From: Clostridia bacterium
Lineage (GTDB): Bacteria > Bacillota > Clostridia > Oscillospirales > CAG-272
Assembly: GCA_017942005.1 (NCBI GenBank)
Contig: JAGAVJ010000051.1
Coordinates: 1-64,000, forward strand
Direction of reading: 5' to 3'
Length of the DNA stretch: 64,000 nt
Both the position numbers and the translations under genes were made by a program. Shown one piece after another: positions 30,683-37,726 of this stretch (position 1 is its first letter; each line of letters starts with the position of its first letter). A model generated the notes under the pieces. That model was not told where the DNA came from, ran no database searches, and saw only the letters and a program-made list of their open reading frames with translations.

Positions 30683-31870
30683 TTAGCGAATGCGGTTGAC
30701 AAGCGAAACGATTTCAGCAAGTCTGTCCGGAATCTTAATAGACTGCGGGCAATGTTCGGTACATTTGTTGCATCTGATGCAGTGATGCGCCTGTCTTTCT
30801 TCGGGAATGGCGTCATAGGCAGCAAGGAATGCTTTTTTGCGTGCTTCTGCCTCTGCTTCTGTGATACCCATGGAAACCGGGAGACGGTTTTCACTTGCTG
30901 CGGTATTGTACACTGCAAAGATTTCCGGAATCATAATCTGTTTCGGACATTCAAAGCAATAACGGCAGGCGGTGCAGGGAATGGTACCGGAGCGATTGTA
31001 TGCAGAAACAGCTTCTGCAAGGATTGCTTTCTGTGTATCGGAAAGCGGAACAAAATCGGTCATTGTTGCGCAGTTATCTTCTACCTGTTCCAGTGTTGAC
31101 ATACCGGAAAGTACACAGAGGACATTCGGCAGGGATGCTGCAAACCGGATTGCCCAGGATGCGATGGAACGATTGGGTTCTGCATGCTTTAATATGTCAA
31201 CGGCTTCGTCACACAGACGGACAAGGCTGCCGCCGCGTACCGGTTCCATGATGATCAATTGGACGCCGTATTCCTCGGACAGACGATAAAGCTCCTTTGC
31301 ATTCTGATTATCCCAGTCCATATAATTCAACTGAATCTGGCAGAAATCCCACTTGCGCTGTTTCATCAGATATTCAAAGAATTCGACAGAGCCATGGAAG
31401 GAAAATCCCAGATTGCGAATGCGGCCGGCTGCTTTTTCACTGTCCAGATATGCAAGCACACCACCGTTTAAGTACAATTTTTCAAAGTCATCCTGGCTTC
31501 CGAGTGCATGGCAGAGATAGAAGTCAAAATAGTCAACCTTACATTTTGCCAGCTGATCTTCAAAAATTTCCTTTGCCTTTGCGGCACCACCGTCGGCTGT
31601 CATCCACCCCGGCATTTTGTCTGCCAGATAGAAGGAATCACGCGGATATGCGGAAAGTGCTTCACCGATAAAATTTTCGGATTTTCCGGAGTGATACATA
31701 TATGCCGTATCGAAATAGGTGACGCCATGCCGATATGCATAATCAATCAGCTTTTTGCCTTCTGTGTAGTCAATGTCTGCATTGTCCTCGGATGCAAGCG
31801 GCATGCGCATGGTTCCATAACCGAGCAGAGACACGGGCTTTTGTGTACGGTGATAAAGTCTGTTTTCCAT
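30683..31870 (-). CDS. Aldo/keto reductase with C-terminal 4Fe-4S ferredoxin-like domain
   Basis: Predicted cytoplasmic oxidoreductase of 395 residues. The N-terminal TIM barrel carries the family tetrad: YFDTAYMYHSGKSENFIGEAL (Asp, Tyr), LADKMPGW (Lys) and the His in DFYLCHALG. The C-terminal ~90 residues contain two cysteine clusters, CTACRYCFECP and CIRCNKCTEHCPQ, consistent with iron-sulfur binding as in anaerobic aldo/keto reductases. AAAGGAA lies 8 bases before ATG 31870. The leader contains a long hairpin (CTGTATT with AATACAG enclosing ATTTTCCT / AGGAAAAT). Physiological substrate unknown. Confidence 0.9.
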   Translation of the reverse strand: MENRLYHRTQKPVSLLGYGTMRMPLASEDNADIDYTEGKKLIDYAYRHGVTYFDTAYMYHSGKSENFIGEALSAYPRDSFYLADKMPGWMTADGGAAKAKEIFEDQLAKCKVDYFDFYLCHALGSQDDFEKLYLNGGVLAYLDSEKAAGRIRNLGFSFHGSVEFFEYLMKQRKWDFCQIQLNYMDWDNQNAKELYRLSEEYGVQLIIMEPVRGGSLVRLCDEAVDILKHAEPNRSIASWAIRFAASLPNVLCVLSGMSTLEQVEDNCATMTDFVPLSDTQKAILAEAVSAYNRSGTIPCTACRYCFECPKQIMIPEIFAVYNTAASENRLPVSMGITEAEAEARKKAFLAAYDAIPEERQAHHCIRCNKCTEHCPQSIKIPDRLAEIVSLVNRIR

Positions 31871-31993
31871 GTTTATAATTCCTTTCAAAATAATAAAATT
31901 GATTCTGTATTTTTTGTATTTTCCTGTTAAAGGAAAATTTTTGTAAGGAATACAGAAGAATGTTGAATGATTTTGAATATAACTATATTTATA

Positions 31994-32022
31994 ATTATAG
32001 CATAAAATAAAAGAAAAAGCAA
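31994..32022 (-). promoter_or_regulatory. Promoter of the aldo/keto reductase gene
   Basis: Minus-strand TTGCTT (32017-32022), 17 bases, TATAAT (31994-31999). Confidence 0.8.
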
Positions 32023-32122
32023 GTATTACAGCACATTCTTTCCTAATAACGGCGTTTTCTTTTGGGATGTGAAGGAGACTGTCAAAAAATAAAATTTAAT
32101 AAGAAATAAATTCAAAAATCTC

Positions 32123-32151
32123 TTGCTTTTTTTGTAAAAATCATTTATAAT
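32123..32151 (+). promoter_or_regulatory. Promoter of the GNAT gene at 32199
   Basis: TTGCTT (32123-32128), 17 bases, TATAAT (32146-32151); divergent from the aldo/keto reductase promoter and identical in its hexamers. Confidence 0.8.
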
Positions 32152-32198
32152 CATACCAGCGAAAAGCAGAAATTTTTATACAGAAGAGGAGAATCTCT

Positions 32199-32753
32199 AT
32201 GTCAAACACACCACTTGAAACAACGCGCTTGATTCTGCGTCAGTTTATGCCGGATGACTGGCAGGATCTTTTGGAAATTGCCCGCTCCAAAGAAGCTTCC
32301 CCTTATGCATATGCCGATTTCACATGGCCGACCGATGAGGCATGGGCAAAAGAATCTGCCGATTATATGGCGACAGATTCCGATATGTGGGCAATGGCAC
32401 GCAAAGAAGATGGCAAGGTGATTTGCTTTATCAACTGCAATAGGATGAATGATACCGGTTATATGGATGTTGGACACGTCATGAATATGGCATACGCAGG
32501 AAACGGATACGAGGAAGAGGGATTGGGTGCGTTGTATCAGCACTTGTTTGATACAACGGATGCCGTTGGTATTATCGCTGGATGGGCGCTTGAGGATGAG
32601 GAGAAAATTGCGCCGCTTTTGTCTATCGGTATGCAGATTGCAGAACAGGGAAATGGGGAAGCGTTCGACGGTTCAAAAAGAAGCTTCGTACACTGTATTT
32701 TAAAGTTAACCAAAGAAGAGTGGGAGCAAAAAAAGAAGGCAGAATGCATTTAA
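32199..32753 (+). CDS. GNAT family N-acetyltransferase (RimJ-like)
   Basis: Predicted acetyltransferase, 184 residues. The N-terminal TTRLILRQFMPDDWQDLLEIA is the typical opening of RimJ/RimL-like GNAT proteins that modify protein N-termini or small molecules. The acetyl-CoA-binding loop expected near AYAGNGYEEEGLGALYQHLF is degenerate. GAGGAG lies 7 bases before ATG, with a consensus promoter. Single gene between aldo/keto reductase and galT. Substrate not predictable. Confidence 0.8.
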   Translation: MSNTPLETTRLILRQFMPDDWQDLLEIARSKEASPYAYADFTWPTDEAWAKESADYMATDSDMWAMARKEDGKVICFINCNRMNDTGYMDVGHVMNMAYAGNGYEEEGLGALYQHLFDTTDAVGIIAGWALEDEEKIAPLLSIGMQIAEQGNGEAFDGSKRSFVHCILKLTKEEWEQKKKAECI

Positions 32754-32867
32754 TCCGCTCTTAAAAAGGGGGAAGCGGGCATTATGCAGCCGTTTGGTTT
32801 GACTTACAGAATTTTTAAAATATTCGGCTATTATTGGCGAAACTTTTAAAATTCTTTTATAAAACCG

Positions 32868-32896
32868 TTGCAAAAAACGAGATTTTATGGTAAAAT
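32868..32896 (+). promoter_or_regulatory. Promoter of galT
   Basis: TTGCAA (32868-32873), 17 bases, TAAAAT (32891-32896), about 40 bases before the start codon. Confidence 0.7.
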
Positions 32897-32935
32897 ATTA
32901 AATATGATAATTTTTTAACCAAAAGAGGGATATCA

Positions 32936-34435
32936 ATGAAGATGAATGAAGCGGTTGCAAAATTAGTGCAGTACAGTCAAAACCATTCTTTAACAGAATC
33001 GGAAGATGAAACATATATCACCAATACACTGCTGGCAGCACTCAATTTACAAACATATGAAAAGCCTGTGGTACTTGGAGATTGTGAAAATCTGGAAGAA
33101 ATTTTAGATACGCTTTGTGATTATGCATGGGAGCATGGAATGATGGAAGGGAATACGGCGGCATACCGTGATCTGTTTGATACCATGCTGATGGGGATTC
33201 TCACGCCGAGACCTTCTCAGGTGATTTCTGCCTTCAAAGAAAAATATCAGCAAAGCCCGGAGACCGCAACAGACTGGTACTATGACTTTTCCCGTGCGAC
33301 CAACTATATCCGTACCTATCGTGTAAAAAAGGATTTAAAATGGGTCGTACCGTCTGCATACGGTGACATTGATATTACCATCAATCTTTCCAAACCGGAA
33401 AAGGACCCTAAAGCGATTGCTGCTGCAAAATCCGCACCGCAGACAGGATACCCCAAGTGCGCACTGTGTCCAGAAAACGAGGGGTTTGCGGGAAATCTCC
33501 ATATGGCAGCAAGACAGAATCACCGCATTCTGCCCCTGCAGCTGAACGGGGAAGCTTGGTTTTTACAGTATTCACCGTATGTCTATTACAATGAACATTG
33601 TATTGTATTTGCGGGTGAGCACCGTCCGATGAAAATTGAGCGCGGTACTTTCGCACGTATGATGGACTTTGTTACATTGTTCCCGCATTATTTTGTCGGT
33701 TCCAATGCAGACCTGCCGAATGTCGGCGGCTCGATTCTAAGTCATGACCATATGCAGGGCGGTCATTATACCTTTGCAATGGAGCGTGCGCCGATCGAAA
33801 AAGAAATCGTATTTGAAAGCTATCCCAATGTAAAAGCCGGTATTGTGCACTGGCCGATGTCGGTTATCCGTTTGCAGTCGGAAAAATCTGCGGACCTTGT
33901 CGATCTTGCAGATAAAATTCTGACCGCATGGCGTGGATATACCGATGCTTATGCGTTTATCTATGCAGAAACCGATGGTGAAATACACAATACCATTACC
34001 CCGATTGCACGGCGCAGAGGAACGCTTTATGAAATTGATCTTGTTCTGCGCAACAATATTACCACAGAAGAACACCCACTTGGCGTATATCACCCGCATA
34101 AACAGTATCATAACATCAAGAAAGAAAATATCGGTCTGATTGAGGTTATGGGGCTTGCCGTACTTCCCGCACGTTTGAAGCAGGAGATGCGGCTGCTTGC
34201 AGATACCGTTCTTGCAGGGAAGTGCGTCGCTGACGTACCGGAAATCGCACATCATGCGGAATGGTTTGCCGCATTTGTTGATGCATATACGTTTACGGAG
34301 GAGAATATCACCGATATTCTTCACAAAGAGATTGGCAAAACCTTTGTCCATGTGCTGGAGGATGCCGGCGTTTACAAGTGTGACGAGGCAGGCCGTGCGG
34401 CGATGATGCGATTTGTAAATGCGCTGCATTTATAA
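32936..34435 (+). CDS. galT: UDP-glucose--hexose-1-phosphate uridylyltransferase, GalT class II
   Basis: Leloir pathway enzyme exchanging UMP between UDP-glucose and galactose-1-phosphate. The 499 residues fit the Firmicute class II type. Features include CALCPENEGFAGN, YYNEHCIVFAGEHRPMKI, the active-site region LPNVGGSILSHDHMQGGHY with the His-x-His nucleophile motif, and a C-terminal HKEIGKTFVHVLEDAGVYK. GAGGG lies 6 bases before ATG 32936. It complements the GH2 beta-galactosidase at 44606. galK and galE are not in the window. Confidence 0.93.
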   Translation: MKMNEAVAKLVQYSQNHSLTESEDETYITNTLLAALNLQTYEKPVVLGDCENLEEILDTLCDYAWEHGMMEGNTAAYRDLFDTMLMGILTPRPSQVISAFKEKYQQSPETATDWYYDFSRATNYIRTYRVKKDLKWVVPSAYGDIDITINLSKPEKDPKAIAAAKSAPQTGYPKCALCPENEGFAGNLHMAARQNHRILPLQLNGEAWFLQYSPYVYYNEHCIVFAGEHRPMKIERGTFARMMDFVTLFPHYFVGSNADLPNVGGSILSHDHMQGGHYTFAMERAPIEKEIVFESYPNVKAGIVHWPMSVIRLQSEKSADLVDLADKILTAWRGYTDAYAFIYAETDGEIHNTITPIARRRGTLYEIDLVLRNNITTEEHPLGVYHPHKQYHNIKKENIGLIEVMGLAVLPARLKQEMRLLADTVLAGKCVADVPEIAHHAEWFAAFVDAYTFTEENITDILHKEIGKTFVHVLEDAGVYKCDEAGRAAMMRFVNALHL

Positions 34436-34490
34436 CGAAAAGCAAACCAAATAGATTCGGCAGCAAAATCCGGTTTTATTTTTCCAAAAA

Positions 34491-34536
34491 GAAAGGAACC
34501 CTTCGCACATACGGAAAAGGCGAAGCTAAAAGTAAC
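34491..34536 (+). promoter_or_regulatory. SD-hairpin-AUG leader of the MBL-fold gene
   Basis: GAAAGGAA (34491-34498), then stem CTTCGC / GCGAAG (34501-34506 with 34520-34525), then CTAAAAGTAAC and ATGATG. The SD is 38 bases from the AUG. Confidence 0.55.
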
Positions 34537-35271
34537 ATGATGAAATTGACTTTTTTCGGCACCTCACACGGTGCGCCTGAGATAGGCAGATTCTGTTCCG
34601 GAACCCTGCTTGAAACCGATGGCGTTTCTTACGTGATTGATTGCGGCGCACCAGTGGATGCATTAATGCTGAACCGCGGAAAGCGTTTTGAAGATTTGCG
34701 CGGTGTGTTTATCACACATATGCATGAAGACCATATGGGAACACTTCCTGCGATGGTCAAGGAATTCGGGCATTACCACCCGACCGCGCATGCACACTTT
34801 TTTCTGCCGGAAGAAGCTGCGCTGGATGCTCTGCGTATCTGGCAAAACGCCATGCATGACATGTGGGATGAAACGCGTGTATTGTTTGGAATATCAAAAC
34901 CAGGTGTCTTTTTTGAGGATGAACATATCCGGGTAACAGGAATACAAACCGATCACATTCCCGGATATCCGACCTATGCATATGCAATGGAATTAAAAGC
35001 TGAAGGGAAGCATGTGCTTTTTACCGGTGACATGCGCGGCGATTTAAAGGATTTTCCGACTGCCGCTCATACAGAAAATTGGGATGTGATTGTCTCGGAG
35101 CTGACGCATTTTCATATAGAACAGCATTTGGAGACATTTCTAAAGTGCAGGACGAAAACATTGATATTCAACCATAAGATCGAATATAACATCGAAAAAA
35201 TGGAGGATATCCTCCCCAAACTGCCGTTTGAAACCATTGTTGCTTGTGACGGCGATACGTTTATCTTATAA
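34537..35271 (+). CDS. MBL-fold metallo-hydrolase (beta-CASP-free, RNase Z-like)
   Basis: Predicted metal-dependent hydrolase of 244 residues. The zinc motif HMHEDHMG (His-x-His-x-Asp-His) is in FITHMHEDHMGTLPAMVKEF, the second metal region is LFTGDMRGDLKDF, and the last histidine is in TLIFNHKIEYNIEKM. The N-terminal KLTFFGTSHGAPE resembles RNase Z and related phosphodiesterases. Substrate unknown. A single gene after galT with a strong terminator. ATG 34540 immediately follows ATG 34537, so either could be the start. Confidence 0.86.
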   Translation: MMKLTFFGTSHGAPEIGRFCSGTLLETDGVSYVIDCGAPVDALMLNRGKRFEDLRGVFITHMHEDHMGTLPAMVKEFGHYHPTAHAHFFLPEEAALDALRIWQNAMHDMWDETRVLFGISKPGVFFEDEHIRVTGIQTDHIPGYPTYAYAMELKAEGKHVLFTGDMRGDLKDFPTAAHTENWDVIVSELTHFHIEQHLETFLKCRTKTLIFNHKIEYNIEKMEDILPKLPFETIVACDGDTFIL

Positions 35272-35273
35272 AA

Positions 35274-35322
35274 AAAGCAAAATATCTACCGTTGTTTATA
35301 GAGACGGGAGATATTTTGCTTT
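35274..35322 (+). terminator. Terminator of the MBL-fold gene
   Basis: AAAGCAAAATATCT (35274-35287) pairs with AGATATTTTGCTTT (35309-35322); CCGT/ACGG extends the stem. ATTG follows, so it is AT-rich on both sides. Confidence 0.75.
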
Positions 35323-35334
35323 ATTGAATAACGG

Positions 35335-35412
35335 AATGTATAAAAATTTTTGAAGGGGTGCCAAGCGGCAGGGAAACTTTTGTAAAAGTTTCCAGAGAGC
35401 GTTTTTTTATTA
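35335..35412 (+). repeat. Intergenic hairpin repeat (R2), partial copy
   Basis: AATTTTTGAAGGGGTGCC-AAGCGGCAGGG followed by GGAAACTTTT / AAAAGTTTCC (35372-35381 with 35384-35393) and GAGAGCG. Corresponds to the tail of the 24530 copy. Lies between two convergent genes. Confidence 0.65.
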
Positions 35413-35417
35413 TAATA

Positions 35418-36302
35418 TTAATTTTTATACTGTTTTAAAAAGGACATCAGTGCATCACAATCTCCGCCATAAGACTGCATTGCAACTACGCGATTTTGAG
35501 ACGGTGCAACGCATAAAAGCTGTCCGCACATACCGCCTTTTCCATAAATTTTATGCTGTTTATCCCAGTCGAGCGCAAAACCATGACGTGTTGCAAGGTG
35601 CACCCATTCCTCAGACAGAATCCGTTTTTCGTGATACAATCCGCCGGAAAGGTAGACCTGTCCCAGTTTGACCATATCTTCGGTGGTAATATACAGTCCG
35701 GTTGCACCCATTGCGTAACCCATCGGACAACGGCTCCATGCCATTTCTCTATATCCGAGTGGATAAAACAACTCCCTCCAAAGGAAATTTTCCATCGGCA
35801 TTTTTGCACGTTTTGTTGCAATACGGGACAGTAAATAGTATGCACCGTCGGAATACGCTTCATTTTCACCCGGTGTGTAATCCAGTGGATACGTCAGCGT
35901 ATAATTGAGATAATCGTAACCGAACGCCGATGCATGGGTCGCATCAATATCAAGAAATCCTGCTGGAAGACCGAGCTGATGCTTTAGTGCCATTTCCACC
36001 GTACTCATATACCATCGTTCATCCATACCGGTTTCAGGAAGCTCATCTGCTAAAATATCGCATACTTTTTCGTCAAGCTCCAGTAAATGCCGGTCGTACA
36101 AAAGCCCGATTGCGGTCATCGTAAAAGTTTTTGCAACGGAATAGATATTTTGGCAGGGATTTGCCATGGAACGTTCCAGTGTCTGGGGTTCACTGCCATG
36201 ATGAATTTCTGAAATGCGGATGACGGGAAAATCCTGTGTGTCCAGATAAGCAGCTAAATCAGTAAGAAATTGACTCATCGTTTTTGCGACAGCTTGTTTC
36301 AT
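35418..36302 (-). CDS. Class C beta-lactamase-like serine hydrolase
   Basis: Predicted serine hydrolase of the beta-lactamase/PBP4-star family, about 295 residues. The SxxK motif is in YSVAKTFTMTAIGLL, the YxN-like motif is YSD in EAYSDGAYYLLS, and the third motif is KGG in IYGKGGMCGQLL. No signal peptide was seen, so it may be a cytoplasmic esterase or peptidase. Three in-frame starts compete: TTG 36323 (GAAAGG 4 bases upstream), ATG 36302 (used here, no SD) and ATG 36278, which would be served by the same GAAAGG across a perfect 8-bp stem GCTTGTTT / AAACAAGC (36292-36299 with 36318-36325). Confidence 0.8.
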   Translation of the reverse strand: MKQAVAKTMSQFLTDLAAYLDTQDFPVIRISEIHHGSEPQTLERSMANPCQNIYSVAKTFTMTAIGLLYDRHLLELDEKVCDILADELPETGMDERWYMSTVEMALKHQLGLPAGFLDIDATHASAFGYDYLNYTLTYPLDYTPGENEAYSDGAYYLLSRIATKRAKMPMENFLWRELFYPLGYREMAWSRCPMGYAMGATGLYITTEDMVKLGQVYLSGGLYHEKRILSEEWVHLATRHGFALDWDKQHKIYGKGGMCGQLLCVAPSQNRVVAMQSYGGDCDALMSFLKQYKN

Positions 36303-36438
36303 CTGTAAAACAGGATCAAACAAGCAACCTTTCTGTATAGAATGACAGCATCACTGATGGATGCTTTATTTTCAATGAAAGTGAGATATCAATATAAAAA
36401 GAAAACAATAAGTTTCATGGTATTGAAACTTATTGTTC

Positions 36439-36530
36439 TGGCGGAGAAGGAGAGATTCGAACTCTCGAACTATGTTTGGTAGTTACGCGATTTCCAGTCG
36501 CGCGCGCTCGACCAACTACGCGACTTCTCC
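36439..36530 (-). tRNA. tRNA-Ser (anticodon GGA)
   Basis: Minus-strand gene with acceptor stem GGAGAAG / CTTCTCC, a GCCA end encoded in the DNA, anticodon loop CTGGAAA closed by CGCGA / TCGCG, T arm GAGAGTTCGAATCTCTC and a long variable arm as expected for serine. GGA reads UCC and UCU codons. Confidence 0.95.
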
Positions 36531-36622
36531 GTATGGTTTTTGTCGCTGTTGCTTGACAACGACAATATTATACCATATAAAAACCTATTTGTCAATAGAT
36601 TTTTCAAAAATTTTCTATTTTA

Positions 36623-37636
36623 TCAGAAAAGTTCTTTGACATGGATGACTGCCAAACGTTCTCTTTCCCCATACCGCTGCTCATATAGTACATAAATGGT
36701 ACCGTCGTCTGTAAATGCAATATCTGCATAGCCTGCGTCACCAGGTTCTACCGTAAATGATTGCTTCCATGTGGCACCGTCGTCAAGAGAAATGCGCAGA
36801 ACCAGATTTTTGCGCTCTGTTTGATTGGCGCAGTTGACGACGGCGAGCATATGCTGGCCGTCTACAACAGCAGCTGCGGTGCTGCCAAAGCAGGTGGGAT
36901 CTGGAAGTGTACGGTCGAGTACGGCGCACTTCCAGCCGTCATATCCGGTTTTACCGACGGTATAGGCACGGTATCCTGTACAGGCGGTTCGGATATTTAG
37001 ATAAACACTGCCATCTGCGCACAGTGCCGCCTGCGTTTCGCTTGGGTCGCGGCATTCCGCTGACATTGGAATTTCTGCGCCAAGATGCCAGGTGTCACCG
37101 TGATCTTTTGAGTACAATGTGAAAACAGAACTCGGACTGTGTTCCATAAGCGGTACATTGGCTTCTTTTTTTACCATCCAGATCGGAACGAGCAGTGTTC
37201 CATTCTGCATACGAATGCCATGTCCGGGACCGCATGCAAATACGTTGTGCAGCTCCGGTTTTGTTGCCTCCAGAATGCTGCGCGGCGCAGACCATGTAAT
37301 GCCGTCATCGTCAGAACGCCGATACAAGACGTCGCCGCCTCCAACAGAATAATCTATGCAGTAAAGGAAATGCAGGGTATTGTCGTCATCCACGATACAT
37401 ACAGGGTTGTTGACAGTAGGATGCATGTCGGTACCGTTTGCCATAACAATCGGTGCAGAGAATGTGTCACCGCCATTTTCAGAACGGTACAAAAGGATAT
37501 CCATATGTGCCCAATCGGATGCGTTGCGCCGTGCTTCAAAATACGTAATCACCGTATGTTTTTTCGTCACAACGATTCCAGGAATTCAATAATTGGAATA
37601 GACCGTATCTGCGTGCTGTACTTCTTTGTTTTTCAT
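36623..37636 (-). pseudogene. Sialidase-like (BNR repeat) gene interrupted by UGA
   Basis: Reading from ATG 37636, which has a proper AAAGGAAATT ribosome binding site, the protein begins MKNKEVQHADTVYSNY, then a UGA codon (37586-37588), then IPGIVVTKKHTVITYFEARR and on to a stop at 36623 in the same frame. Family members have the Y-R-I-P motif here, so UGA replaces an arginine codon (one C-to-T change from CGA), and that arginine is the first of the sialidase catalytic triad. The body has at least four Asp-boxes (SENGGDTFSAP, SDDDGITWSAP, SKDHGDTWHLG, SLDDGATWKQ). Without the N-terminus the remaining 315 codons lack an SD. Recent loss, polymorphism or sequencing error are all possible. Confidence 0.8.
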
Positions 37637-37680
37637 AATTTCCTTTTTATTTTAAAATTTGGTATAGTTCTATGCGTTTT

Positions 37681-37717
37681 TTCAATACGGGGCGGTATCT
37701 GCCTGCCCCGTATTGAA
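37681..37717. terminator. GC-rich hairpin between the ABC fusion and the sialidase-like gene
   Basis: Perfect 13-bp stem, TTCAATACGGGGC / GCCCCGTATTGAA (37681-37693 with 37705-37717). No strong U-tract on either strand, so its role as terminator is tentative. Confidence 0.45.
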
Positions 37718-37726
37718 CGATTTGTT

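Noticed and set aside
37586..37588. Selenocysteine or reassigned UGA in the sialidase-like gene
   Set aside because: The expected residue is arginine, no downstream SECIS-like hairpin was recognised, and UGA ends other genes in the window.
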